DNA of 64,000 nucleotides, from contig CAWHXR010000007.1 in assembly GCA_963833375.1 (NCBI GenBank), positions 372,001 to 436,000 of the forward strand, written 5' to 3'. This DNA is from DASUPK01 sp963833375 (GTDB lineage Bacteria; Actinomycetota; Thermoleophilia; Solirubrobacterales; 70-9). Position 1 is the stretch's first letter. Each line of letters starts with the position of its first letter. Under the pieces are notes generated by a model, which saw only the letters and a program-made list of their open reading frames with translations, made no database searches and was not told the origin of the DNA. This document shows, piece by piece, positions 7,320 through 17,683 of the stretch. Made by a program: the position numbers and the translations under genes.

Positions 7320-8042
7320 GTGGTCGAGCACCAGGACGTCCCGCCGCAGCTGCTCGAGGCGATCGAGAACCTCGGGCGCTTTCATCGCGAGCACGAGAAG
7401 TTCTACTCGCAGGCGCCGCTCCAGCAGGCCCGGGAGATTCAGGCCTCCTCGCGCGCGCTGAAGGCGCTGGCCGCCCAGTGGAGCGAGGCTGAGCCGAGCG
7501 AGCGCCCGGCGCCCAATCCCTACGCCGGCGCGGAGGACCTCAACCCTCCCGGCCTGGCGGGTGAGAGCGGCATCCTCTTCCTGGAGGGGGAGGGAGAGCC
7601 CGCGGAGATCGCCCAGCTGAAGCGCGACATCGAGGAGAAGGCGGCCCGCTGCGAGCAGACCGGCGAGTGGCTCTCCGCGGCGATGGAGCAGGCCTGGGGG
7701 ATCGCAGGGGCCCTCGTCAAGTTCGACGATCTGATCGATCTGCTCGGCGAGCGCCACCGGATCATCGGCAACGACTGGCAGGCCGCGGGGATGAACAGCC
7801 TCGCCGGGCGCTTCCTGCGGCGCTCGCTCGAGGTCCTCGAGCAGATCGACTTCGCCCCGGGCGCTCTGCGGGAGGACCTGGCCGGCCCGAGGCGCAACCC
7901 GCCCTACCTCTACACCGCCAGCGAGCTGCTCGACACCGCCGCCGACCTCTACTCGCGCTCCTCGGCCCTCGTGCACGAGAACGAGCGGCGCTGGCGGATC
8001 TTCGGCGAACGGGTGCGTGAGCTGCGCGCCGCGGCCGGGTAG
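7320..8042 (+). CDS. Unknown helical protein, 240 aa
   Basis: I do not recognise this gene. The product is acidic, almost all alpha-helical in appearance, without signal peptide, membrane span or cysteine motif. A heptad-like stretch near residue 100 (AEIAQLKRDIEEKAARCEQT) is followed by WLSAAMEQAWGIAGALVKFD. The GTG start at 7320 is the first in frame. It is followed after 11 bp by a HEAT-like protein gene and then a 52-aa membrane protein gene, so the three probably form one transcription unit of unknown job. Confidence 0.7.
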   Translation: MVEHQDVPPQLLEAIENLGRFHREHEKFYSQAPLQQAREIQASSRALKALAAQWSEAEPSERPAPNPYAGAEDLNPPGLAGESGILFLEGEGEPAEIAQLKRDIEEKAARCEQTGEWLSAAMEQAWGIAGALVKFDDLIDLLGERHRIIGNDWQAAGMNSLAGRFLRRSLEVLEQIDFAPGALREDLAGPRRNPPYLYTASELLDTAADLYSRSSALVHENERRWRIFGERVRELRAAAG

Positions 8043-8053
8043 CTCCGACCACG

Positions 8054-8578
8054 GTGGCGAAGCGCCTCGACCCGCGCGTCGTCCTCTCCGGAGGCGACCC
8101 GCGATCGCTGGGCCGGGCGCAGGAGGTGGTCGATGCGGTGCTCTCCGACCATGATCTGCTGCCCGGGCTGTTCGGCGCGGTGATGGACGAGGACGAGCTG
8201 GTCCGGATGCGCGCGAGCGACGCGCTGGAGAAGGTCTGCCGCGAGCGCCCGGAGTGGCTCGTTCCCTACGTGGATCGCCTGCTCGCCGAGCTCGCGGCAA
8301 TTCGGCAGGACTCGGTCCGATGGCACGTCGCCCAGATGCTCGGCGAGGTGCCGCTCTCCGAGGGGCAGCGCGAGGACGCGGCACGACTGCTGGAGCGCTT
8401 CGCCGACGAGGAGGACGGCGGCTTCGTCGTCGCGCACGCGCTGACCAGCCTCGCGGCCCTCGCCGAGGACGACCCCGCCCTGCGCCGCTCGCTCAGGGGG
8501 CGGCTGGAGCGCCTCTCAAGGGACGAGCGCGGCTCGGTCGCGAAGCGAGCGGGCAAGCTGCTCGCCGCCTTGAAATGA
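8054..8578 (+). CDS. HEAT-repeat-like protein, 174 aa
   Basis: An all-helical solenoid-like protein. Repeating pairs of helices are seen around DELVRMRASDALEKVCRERP, DSVRWHVAQMLGEVPLSEGQ and GGFVVAHALTSLAALAEDDP, and the C-terminus reads GSVAKRAGKLLAALK. This pattern resembles HEAT/PBS-lyase repeats, which act as protein-binding scaffolds. No catalytic motif is visible. It lies 11 bp downstream of another helical unknown and its stop is 11 bp before a small membrane protein gene. Function cannot be assigned. Confidence 0.7.
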   Translation: MAKRLDPRVVLSGGDPRSLGRAQEVVDAVLSDHDLLPGLFGAVMDEDELVRMRASDALEKVCRERPEWLVPYVDRLLAELAAIRQDSVRWHVAQMLGEVPLSEGQREDAARLLERFADEEDGGFVVAHALTSLAALAEDDPALRRSLRGRLERLSRDERGSVAKRAGKLLAALK

Positions 8579-8588
8579 TCAAGCGCCG

Positions 8589-8747
8589 ATGGCAATCGCC
8601 TGGTTCATCGTCTGGCTCATCGCCAACAACATCGGCGGAGGCGAGCCGCTCGAGCTCGACCCGGTGAACGCCTGGACCGCGACGCTGATCGCGGCGATCG
8701 CGCTCGACATCAATCGCCCTCACTTCATCCCGGGTCGCGGCAAATAG
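8589..8747 (+). CDS. Small membrane protein, 52 aa
   Basis: ATG at 8589 opens a 52-codon frame ending in TAG at 8745-8747. The peptide begins MAIAWFIVWLIANNIGGGEP (first hydrophobic segment), continues with LELDPVNAWTATLIAAIALD (second), and ends INRPHFIPGRGK. Two short hydrophobic segments with a polar turn look like a hairpin membrane protein. Codon use is high-GC3 like its neighbours. No strong ribosome site is visible; coupling to the preceding HEAT-like gene (stop at 8578) may serve instead. No family recognised. Confidence 0.55.
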   Translation: MAIAWFIVWLIANNIGGGEPLELDPVNAWTATLIAAIALDINRPHFIPGRGK

Positions 8748-8764
8748 CGCCGCTGCGGGGCCTC

Positions 8765-8863
8765 CTAGAACCCGCGCCGCTCACTGTCGTGCTGGCCGAG
8801 CGCCCGTGGCTGCTTGCGCAGCTCCCTGCGGAGCGGCACAAGGTCTCTCGCGTCCTCCCCCAA
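8765..8863 (-). CDS. Possible 32-aa frame or gene remnant downstream of the flavoprotein
   Basis: On the minus strand, right after the flavoprotein stop, a TTG-initiated frame encodes a charged peptide (LGEDARDLVPLRRELRKQPR, then ALGQHDSERRGF) with native-looking codon use and a TAG stop. There is no clear ribosome site. It may be the 3' end of a lost gene or a very small protein. No family recognised. Confidence 0.25.
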   Translation of the reverse strand: MGEDARDLVPLRRELRKQPRALGQHDSERRGF

Positions 8864-8870
8864 CCCCAGT

Positions 8871-10532
8871 TCAGATCTTCTCTGGAGCCATCTCGATCGC
8901 GCCGCAGGGGCACTCCGCGACGCACAGCCCGCAGCCCTTGCAGAAGTCGAGGTCGATCTCGTAGCCGTTCACGTTCGCGTCCGCCGCCTCGGAGAGCTTC
9001 AGCACCGCGTTGTCGGGACAGACCCCGTAGCAGTTGTCGCAGGAGAAGCAGTTCCCGCAGGACATGCACCGTCGGGCCTCATAGAGGGCGTTCGACTCAT
9101 CGAGGCCCGCGACCACCTCGTCGAAGGTCGCCCGACGCCTCTCGATCTCGAGCTTCGGCTGGACGGTGCGCGGGGCGTCCGCGTAGTACCAGGTGTTGAG
9201 CTTGTCGAAGCTGGCGAGCTCGGGCTGGGGCGGGTGGCGGTAGGGCTCGCCGCGCAGCCAGCCGTCGATGTTGCGCGCCGCGTTCTTGCCATGGCCGATC
9301 CCGACGGTGACCGTGCGCTCGGCGGGGACCATGTCGCCGCCGGCGAAGATGCCGTCGTGCCCGGTCATCATGTTGTCCCCGACCTGGACGACCCCGTCGT
9401 CGACCTCGATCCCCTCGATCCCCTCGAGCAGCGAGAGGTCGGCCTCCTGGCCGAGCGCGAGGATCACGGAGTCGGCCTCGAGCTCCTCGAGCTCGCCGGT
9501 CGGCTGGGGGAAGCCCGTCTCGTCGAGCTCCATCTTCTCCATCGTCACCTTGCCGCCGTCGACCTGCTTGATGGTCTCCAGCCAGCGCATCATCACGCCC
9601 TCCTCCTCGGCCTCCTCGACCTCGAACTCGTGGGCCGGCATCCGCTCGCGGGTGCGGCGATAGACGACCACCGCGTCGGTGGCGCCGAGGCGCTTGGCGG
9701 TTCGGGCGACGTCCATGGCGGTGTTGCCTCCCCCGACCACCACCACCCGCCGGCCCAGCAGCGGCTTCTCCTCACCCTCCATCGACTCGAGCACCGAGAC
9801 GGCGTCGAGTATGTGGGCCGCCTCGCCGGCCGGGACGTAGGCGCGCTTGCCGATATGAGCCCCGACCGCGAGGAAGACCGCGTCGAAGCCGCCCTCCTTC
9901 ATCGATTCCTCGACGTTGGTCACCTTCGTGTTCAGCCTCAGCTCGACGCCCATCTCGAGGATCCGCTTGACCTCGGCGTCGAGCACGTCGCGGGGTAGCC
10001 GGTACTTGGGGATGCCGAAGCGCATCATCCCGCCGGTCATCGGACCGGCCTCGTGGATCTCGACCTGATGGCCGCGCCGGGCCAGGTGGTAGGCGGCGGA
10101 GAGTCCGGACGGGCCGGCTCCGACGATCAGCACCCGCTTGCCGGATGACTCGTGAGGGGCCTCGAATGACCAGCCCTGCTTGATCGCCTCATCGCCGAGG
10201 AAGCGCTCGACCGAGTTGATCCCGACCGCCTCGTCGAGCTGGGCGCGATTGCAGTCGGTCTCGCAAGGGTGGTAACAGACCCGGCCCATGATCGCCGGGA
10301 ACGGGTTGTCCTCGACCAGCTTCCGCCAGGCGCGCTCGTAGCCCTCGCCGCCCTCCTCGGCCTCATAGAGCCACGCCTGGATGTTCTCGCCGGCAGGGCA
10401 GGCGTGGTTGCAGGGCGGCAGCCGATCGACGTACTGGGCGCGCTCGGTGCGCCAGCTGCCGGTCTTGTTGGCGAGGCTGGAGCCGACGTCCAGCGTGATC
10501 GCGAAGGGGAGGTTGCTGTTGGAGGCTTCCAT
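8871..10532 (-). CDS. NAD(P)-binding flavoprotein (GltD/NfnB-like) with C-terminal ferredoxin domain, partner of the 2-oxoacid oxidoreductase
   Basis: A 553-aa protein. The N-terminal Fe-S domain has CNHACPAGENIQAWL and CYHPCETDCNR. An FAD Rossmann fold starts at VLIVGAGPSGLSAAYHLARR (about residue 135), a second nucleotide-binding fold has VVVVGGGNTAMDVARTA, and the C-terminus carries bacterial ferredoxin-like clusters (CMSCGNCFSCDNCYGVCP and CKGCGLCVAECPCG). This layout matches glutamate synthase small subunit/NfnB-type proteins. Its start overlaps the stop of the beta-subunit gene, so it is coupled to the gamma-alpha-beta genes. It probably stands in for the small ferredoxin delta subunit and links the enzyme to NAD(P)H. 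GTG at 10535 is an alternative start. Confidence 0.88.
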   Translation of the reverse strand: MEASNSNLPFAITLDVGSSLANKTGSWRTERAQYVDRLPPCNHACPAGENIQAWLYEAEEGGEGYERAWRKLVEDNPFPAIMGRVCYHPCETDCNRAQLDEAVGINSVERFLGDEAIKQGWSFEAPHESSGKRVLIVGAGPSGLSAAYHLARRGHQVEIHEAGPMTGGMMRFGIPKYRLPRDVLDAEVKRILEMGVELRLNTKVTNVEESMKEGGFDAVFLAVGAHIGKRAYVPAGEAAHILDAVSVLESMEGEEKPLLGRRVVVVGGGNTAMDVARTAKRLGATDAVVVYRRTRERMPAHEFEVEEAEEEGVMMRWLETIKQVDGGKVTMEKMELDETGFPQPTGELEELEADSVILALGQEADLSLLEGIEGIEVDDGVVQVGDNMMTGHDGIFAGGDMVPAERTVTVGIGHGKNAARNIDGWLRGEPYRHPPQPELASFDKLNTWYYADAPRTVQPKLEIERRRATFDEVVAGLDESNALYEARRCMSCGNCFSCDNCYGVCPDNAVLKLSEAADANVNGYEIDLDFCKGCGLCVAECPCGAIEMAPEKI

Positions 10533-11662
10533 CACTGCGGTCCGTGTGGGGAGGAGGCCAGCAGCCGCATCAGGTTGGTCTCCTGCTCGTCGGTGCGAGA
10601 TGGGTCGGAGGTCCCCGGCGTCGCCCCGGCGATGTCGGAGGCGCTACCGGGCAGGTCGCCGCCCTCGTCGGCGTCCGCCAGCAGCCCGAAGTTCCGGATG
10701 TTGCGGTCCGCCTTCTCCTGGATCTTCGCGATCACCTCGGTCTGGGGCGGATCCCCGAAGAGGTGCGCGTAACGCTTTTGCAGCTTCAGGTAATCCTCAA
10801 CCGGCACCGGCCGGCGGATCTTGGAGACCGAGGTGACCTCTCCGTCCTCTGCCTCGAAGACCGGAAAGAGCCCGGTCTCCTTGACGAGCCTCGCGACCCG
10901 GATCGTGTCGCGCGATGCCGATCCCCAGCCGAGCGGGCAGGGGACGAAGACGTGGATGTAGCGGGCGCCGCGCATCTCCATCGCCCGCTCGACCTTGGCC
11001 TCGAGGTCGCGCAGCTCGGCGACCGTCGCGGTCGCCACATAGGGGATCTCGTGAGCCATCGCGATCAGCGGCGCGTTCTTGCCCTTGCCGAAGGCGTTGC
11101 CGGGCTGGCCGCCGAGCGGCTTGGTGTTCGCCGTCCTGGCGGCGGGAGGGGTGGCCCCCGAGCGCTGGACGCCGGTGTTCATGTAGGCCTCGTTGTCGTA
11201 ACAGACGAACAGCACGTCGTCGTTTCGCTCGAACATCCCTGAGAGGCAGGCGAAGCCGATGTCGAGGGTGCCGCCGTCCCCGCCCTGTCCGATCACCCGG
11301 ACGTCGTCGCGGCCCTTCGCCTTGAGCGCTGCGGCCACGCCCGTGGCGACCGCGGGGGCGTTGCCGAACAGGGAGTGGATCCAGGGCAGCTGCCACGAGG
11401 ACTCGGGATAGGGGGTGGAGAAGACCTCGAGGCATCCGGTGGCGTTCGTGGCGATCAGCTCGCCATCCGTGGCGCGCATCGCGGAGTCGAGCACGTAACG
11501 GGCGCCGAGCGCCTCGCCGCAGCCCTGGCAGGCGCGGTGCCCGGAGGTGAGCGTGTTGGAGCGCTCCACCCGCGCCTGAACCGAGCGCTCCTCGGGAGGG
11601 AGCAGCCGGTTGCCGGCGACGAACGTACCGGCCTGGTAGAGCTTGATCTCCTGGTAGGCCAT
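10532..11662 (-). CDS. porB: 2-oxoacid:ferredoxin oxidoreductase beta subunit (TPP-binding)
   Basis: A 376-aa TPP-binding subunit. Seen: HRACQGCGEALGARYVLDSA near the N-terminus (cluster cysteines), NATGCLEVFSTPYP, the TPP/Mg motif GQGGDGGTLDIGFACLSGMF, then YDNEAYMNTGVQRSGATPP. These are diagnostic of pyruvate/2-oxoacid:ferredoxin oxidoreductase beta chains. The enzyme interconverts a 2-oxoacid plus CoA with acyl-CoA, CO2 and reduced ferredoxin. The C-terminal 70 residues (after FGDPPQTEV) are longer and more polar than in typical PorB. It is part of the gamma-alpha-beta-flavoprotein operon; with PEP synthase nearby, pyruvate is the likeliest substrate, but sequence alone does not prove it. 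Confidence 0.92.
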   Translation of the reverse strand: MAYQEIKLYQAGTFVAGNRLLPPEERSVQARVERSNTLTSGHRACQGCGEALGARYVLDSAMRATDGELIATNATGCLEVFSTPYPESSWQLPWIHSLFGNAPAVATGVAAALKAKGRDDVRVIGQGGDGGTLDIGFACLSGMFERNDDVLFVCYDNEAYMNTGVQRSGATPPAARTANTKPLGGQPGNAFGKGKNAPLIAMAHEIPYVATATVAELRDLEAKVERAMEMRGARYIHVFVPCPLGWGSASRDTIRVARLVKETGLFPVFEAEDGEVTSVSKIRRPVPVEDYLKLQKRYAHLFGDPPQTEVIAKIQEKADRNIRNFGLLADADEGGDLPGSASDIAGATPGTSDPSRTDEQETNLMRLLASSPHGPQ

Positions 11663-11671
11663 CGCTCCTCC

Positions 11672-12925
11672 TCAGTGGGGTCTCGCGGCGACGACGCCGA
11701 TGTCGTTGAGGATGTTCTGCTCGTGGGGGCCGGAGGGCGTCTCCTGGTGGACCCGCTCGAGCTCCCGCTCCACGAGGTCGGCCTTGAGGTCGAGGAAGCC
11801 GAGCGCCCCGAGCTCGTCGCGGCCGGCTCGCTCGAGCAGGTCGCGAAGCGACTCGCGGGTGATCGAGCGGCCGCCGAGCCCGGCGATCACCGTGTTGCAG
11901 CGGATCTGGGTGCCCTGCAGCGCCTCGTGCACGTCGGTCGAGACGATCCCGCCCCTGCCGACCGCGAGCGCCTTCTCGAGCACGACGACCCGGCGGGCCC
12001 CGGCAAGAGCCTCGCGGACCTCCTCGAGCGGGAAGGGGCGGAAGGACTTGAGGCTGAGGGCACCGACCCTTGCCCCGGCCTCGCGCATCTCGTCGACGAC
12101 GTCCTCGATCGTCCCGAGCACCGAGCCGAGGGCGACGATGATCGTCTCGGCCCCCTCGGTCCGGTAGCGCCGCAGCAGTCCGCCGGAGGGGCGGCCGAAG
12201 TCGATGGCGAAGCGCTGCGCGACCTGCGAGATCACGTCGAGTGCCTGCATCTGCTTGGCGTGGGCGAGGTACTTGACCTCGAAGAAGGCCTCGGGGCCGA
12301 CCATCGCGCCGATCGTCACCGGCCTGGCCGGGTCGAGCACCTGCCGTGGCTCGAAGCGCGGCACGAACTCGTCGACCTGCTTCTGGTCCGGGATGTCCAC
12401 CTCGTCGTAGGCGTGAGTGAGGATGAAGCCGTCCATGCAGACCATCACCGGCAGCGAGACCTCTTCCGCGATCCGGAAGGCTTGGATGTGCAGGTCCACC
12501 GCCTCCTGGTTGGACTCCGCGTAGAGCTGGATCCAGCCCGAGTCGCGCTGCGACATCGAGTCCGAGTGGTCGTTCCAGATGTTGATCGGGGCGCCGATCG
12601 CCCGGTTCGCGATCGTCATCACGATCGGCAGGCCGAGGCCGGAGGCGTTGTAGAGGGCCTCGACCATGTAGAGCAGTCCCTGGCTCGCCGTCGCCGTGTA
12701 GGTTCGGGCGCCGGTCGCGGAGGCGCCGATGGCGGCGGACATCGCGGCGAACTCGGACTCGACCATCAGGTACTCGCAGCGGTCGAGGTCCTTCGTGCGG
12801 ACCAGGTCGGAGAGGTGCTCGACGATGTGCGTCTGCGGCGAGATCGGATAGGCGCTGATCACCTCGGGCCGGCAGAGGGCCACGGCCTCGGCGACGGCGC
12901 GGGAGCCCTCCTCCTGCCTAAGCAC
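11672..12925 (-). CDS. porA: 2-oxoacid:ferredoxin oxidoreductase alpha subunit
   Basis: A 417-aa alpha chain with the pyrimidine-binding motif SAYPISPQTHIVEHL near the N-terminus, the segments EYLMVESEFAAMSAAIGASA and GARTYTATASQGLLYMVEAL, and a C-terminal transketolase-like domain (ETIIVALGSVLGTIEDVVDE). This is the standard PorA layout. The start overlaps the end of the gamma gene by 8 bp and the end lies 9 bp before porB, so the genes form a tight operon. No fusion to the gamma chain, unlike some bacterial enzymes. Confidence 0.92.
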   Translation of the reverse strand: MLRQEEGSRAVAEAVALCRPEVISAYPISPQTHIVEHLSDLVRTKDLDRCEYLMVESEFAAMSAAIGASATGARTYTATASQGLLYMVEALYNASGLGLPIVMTIANRAIGAPINIWNDHSDSMSQRDSGWIQLYAESNQEAVDLHIQAFRIAEEVSLPVMVCMDGFILTHAYDEVDIPDQKQVDEFVPRFEPRQVLDPARPVTIGAMVGPEAFFEVKYLAHAKQMQALDVISQVAQRFAIDFGRPSGGLLRRYRTEGAETIIVALGSVLGTIEDVVDEMREAGARVGALSLKSFRPFPLEEVREALAGARRVVVLEKALAVGRGGIVSTDVHEALQGTQIRCNTVIAGLGGRSITRESLRDLLERAGRDELGALGFLDLKADLVERELERVHQETPSGPHEQNILNDIGVVAARPH

Positions 12926-13499
12926 GGGCCGGCTCCTCGAGAGCCTCGGCGACCCGCTCGTACGCGCTACGGGCCGCCTGCGCGTTCTTCTCGGCGACCG
13001 ACCCGCTGAACTTCTCCCCGATCGCGTCGGCCAGCGACTCCATCGAGATCACCTTGGTGAGCGCTGCGAGGCCGCCCAGCAACACGGCGTTGGGGAGGGG
13101 GCGGCCGATCACCTCGCGGGCGATCTCGGTCGCCGGGATCGTCATCAGGCGCTCGGCCGGCCGACCCTCGCGGAGCGAGGAAAGTCCGAGCTCGTCGAAG
13201 TCCCGGGAGCTGTTCAGCAGGACGTAGCCGTCCTTGGCGAGTCCGCTGAAGACATCGACCTGGTGCAAGAGGGTGGGGTCCTGGATCACCAGCGCGTCCG
13301 GCTCGGCGATCGGCTCCCTGATGCGGATCGGTTCGTCGTCGATGCGGCAGAACGAGGTCACCGGGGCGCCGGTGCGCTCGGAGCCGAAAGTCGGGAAGGC
13401 CTGCGCGTGGCGGCCCTGGGCGAACGCGGCGATCGAGAGGAGCTCGGCCGCCGTCACGACCCCCTGACCACCCCGTCCGTGGAACCTGACCTGGAACAT
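12918..13499 (-). CDS. porG: 2-oxoacid:ferredoxin oxidoreductase gamma subunit
   Basis: A 193-aa gamma chain, first gene of the operon. It begins MFQVRFHGRGGQGVVTAAEL, the family signature, followed by AFPTFGSERTGAPVTSFCRI and PIREPIAEPDALVIQDPTLL-like segments. Full length for the family. An upstream WS/DGAT gene ends 12 bp away in the same direction, so transcription may begin further up. Confidence 0.93.
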   Translation of the reverse strand: MFQVRFHGRGGQGVVTAAELLSIAAFAQGRHAQAFPTFGSERTGAPVTSFCRIDDEPIRIREPIAEPDALVIQDPTLLHQVDVFSGLAKDGYVLLNSSRDFDELGLSSLREGRPAERLMTIPATEIAREVIGRPLPNAVLLGGLAALTKVISMESLADAIGEKFSGSVAEKNAQAARSAYERVAEALEEPARA

Positions 13500-13511
13500 C
13501 CTCTCTCCAGC

Positions 13512-14981
13512 CTACGCCTGTAGAGCCAGCGCTCTGAGCTCGGCGAGCGATTGCGAGATGCCCTCCGTGAGCACCTCCAGATCGGGAACCGTGTCGCGGT
13601 CTGCGTTGATGCAGAAGTGGAGCGTCCCGTCGTAGCTGAACACGGCGAGCCCGAGGGCGTGCTCGGCGGCTATCGGGACCAACGGCCAGATCTCCTGGAC
13701 CTTCGAGCCGAAGTAGTAGAGCGGCATCTGCGGCCCGGGGACGTTGGTGATCGTCACGTTGAAGAGGCGGGTCGCGTACATCGAGCGAGCCATGAAGCTG
13801 TGGATCACGGGCGGCATGTGGCGCATGATGTCGATCAGCGTGGAGGAGCCGGTCGCCTGGGTGCTCGACTTGAGGCCCTCGGCCTCCTCGATCTGGCGGT
13901 GATAACGGCGCTCCGGGTCCTTCTCGGCGACCGGGAGGTGCACGAAGAGCGAGGAGATCCGGTTGCCCATCGCGAGGCGGTCTCCCGCGGTTCGGATGTT
14001 GACCGGCACCATCGCCCGCAGGCCCATCGCGGGCGGCTTCTCGTCGCGAGCCTCGAGCAGCCGGCGAAGTCCTCCGGCGGTGGCGGCGAGGACGACGTCG
14101 TTGAGCGTCCCACCGAGCTGGTTCTTGATCTCCTTGAGCTCCTCGAGCTCGGCGCTGAGGACGGCGAGCCGGCGACCCGTCCCGATCGGCTGGTTGAGGC
14201 TGCTGTGCGGAGCCGCGATCAGCTCGTCGCGGACCAGGAGCTCCGCCAGCGCTCTCGAGCGATGCATCGCCTCCCGGGCGCGGGATGGGTGGGCCGCGAG
14301 GCCGACGGCCGACTCCGCGGCGTGCAACCCGGACTGCGCCGCCTGGACGGCGGCGTTGCCCACCGAGAGGTATGGCCTGGCGACGCGGGAGATCCGCCGT
14401 CGCCAGCGGGTCACCTCCGGCTTGGCGGGCGTAGAGGAGGCCGAGGGGCTTCCGCTCGACGCGCCGTCGCCGTCCTGCGGCGAGACGCGCCGCTCCCGCT
14501 GCGTGTCGAGCAGCGTGGTCCCGATGTCGACGGAGCCGACCCCGTCGATCATGCAGTGGTGGGTCTTGGTGACCATGGCCCAGCGTCCGTCGGCCAGCTC
14601 GAGCACGACGATCTCCCAGAGGGGCCTGGTGCGGTCCAGCCGCTCGGAGAAGTACTCCCCGGCCCACTCGACCAGCTGGTCGAACCCGGCGGGCGCCGGC
14701 AGCGCGGCCATGCGGACGTGGCGCTCGACGCGGAAGCCAGTGTGCTCCTCCCAGTTGGGCCAGCGGAAGCCGCCGGTCCGCGGGGTGGAGAGCCGGTGGG
14801 TGTAGCGCGGCAGGTCCGGAAGGCGGGCGAGGACGTCCTTCCGGATCTGGTCGATCGGCGGTGCCCCTCCATCCGGCTGCGGCTCGAGCACGACCACCGA
14901 GCCGATGTGCATGTGGGCGCTGAGGTCGGCCTCCTCGAGCTCGAGGAAGGTCGCGTCGAGGGCGCTGAGCTGGTCTTCCAT
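13512..14981 (-). CDS. Wax ester synthase / diacylglycerol acyltransferase
   Basis: A 489-aa WS/DGAT family acyltransferase that joins acyl-CoA to diacylglycerol or fatty alcohol to make storage lipid. The catalytic HHxxxDG motif is intact (HHCMIDG, His141-His142). The N-terminus LSALDATFLELEEADLSAHM and the C-terminal NVTITNVPGPQMPLYYFGSK region (family PLW/ND-type motifs) are typical. ATG at 14981 has GAGGAGG 8 nt upstream. It sits between PEP synthase and the ferredoxin oxidoreductase genes on the same strand, pointing to a carbon-storage and acetyl-CoA context. Confidence 0.92.
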   Translation of the reverse strand: MEDQLSALDATFLELEEADLSAHMHIGSVVVLEPQPDGGAPPIDQIRKDVLARLPDLPRYTHRLSTPRTGGFRWPNWEEHTGFRVERHVRMAALPAPAGFDQLVEWAGEYFSERLDRTRPLWEIVVLELADGRWAMVTKTHHCMIDGVGSVDIGTTLLDTQRERRVSPQDGDGASSGSPSASSTPAKPEVTRWRRRISRVARPYLSVGNAAVQAAQSGLHAAESAVGLAAHPSRAREAMHRSRALAELLVRDELIAAPHSSLNQPIGTGRRLAVLSAELEELKEIKNQLGGTLNDVVLAATAGGLRRLLEARDEKPPAMGLRAMVPVNIRTAGDRLAMGNRISSLFVHLPVAEKDPERRYHRQIEEAEGLKSSTQATGSSTLIDIMRHMPPVIHSFMARSMYATRLFNVTITNVPGPQMPLYYFGSKVQEIWPLVPIAAEHALGLAVFSYDGTLHFCINADRDTVPDLEVLTEGISQSLAELRALALQA

Positions 14982-14998
14982 GACCGCGCCCTCCTCTT

Positions 14999-17299
<2,301 letters not shown>

Positions 17300-17334
17300 T
17301 TGGATCCCCTTCTGGTCGGCTGGTGAGTACTTGC

Positions 17335-17355
17335 AATCTATGCCCGGCACGTGCC
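17335..17355 (-). promoter_or_regulatory. Candidate ppsA promoter with overlapping palindrome
   Basis: On the minus strand a TAGATT hexamer (17335-17340) lies about 36 nt before the ppsA start. Just upstream of it is the perfect 10-bp palindrome GGCACGTGCC (17346-17355), placed where a repressor would block RNA polymerase. Confidence 0.4.
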
Positions 17356-17486
17356 CGGTTCATCCGCGCCGTGCACCGGTATCCCGGGTGGGGAGAACTA
17401 CTGAGTCGGCCCGGTGCTCAACCCCGATGGGCCGCGGCTGGAGCGTTCGTAGCCTGACGTTCCCAACCGTATCGAGGGGAAGAAGG

Positions 17487-17675
17487 ATGCTCAACATGAG
17501 TCGCGAGGAGAGAGCCCGGGTTTCGCTGCACCGGCTCGGGTCACGCCTGACTCACGCCCGAATCCCTACCATCCGGCCCGACCCTCCCCTGGATGATCTG
17601 CCTCCGGCGCCGAAGGGTGTGAAAGCATCTCGCGCCCTGCAGGGGAGGGGGACGTCAAATCTACGAAGGAGTTGA
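17487..17675 (+). CDS. Possible 62-aa frame in the pckG leader
   Basis: ATG at 17487, preceded by GAGGGG with 7-nt spacing, opens a 62-codon frame ending where pckG translation begins (TGA 17673-17675). The peptide starts MLNMSREERARVSLHRLGSR and is very Arg/Pro-rich; it matches nothing I know. The rest of the 370-bp gap (17300-17671) shows only the ppsA promoter region. It could be a leader peptide or a chance frame. Confidence 0.25.
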   Translation: MLNMSREERARVSLHRLGSRLTHARIPTIRPDPPLDDLPPAPKGVKASRALQGRGTSNLRRS

Positions 17676-17683
17676 GCGCATCA

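Noticed and set aside
8814..9998. 394-codon plus-strand frame opposite the flavoprotein gene
   Set aside because: Antisense shadow caused by high GC; the minus-strand flavoprotein has intact cofactor and Fe-S motifs.
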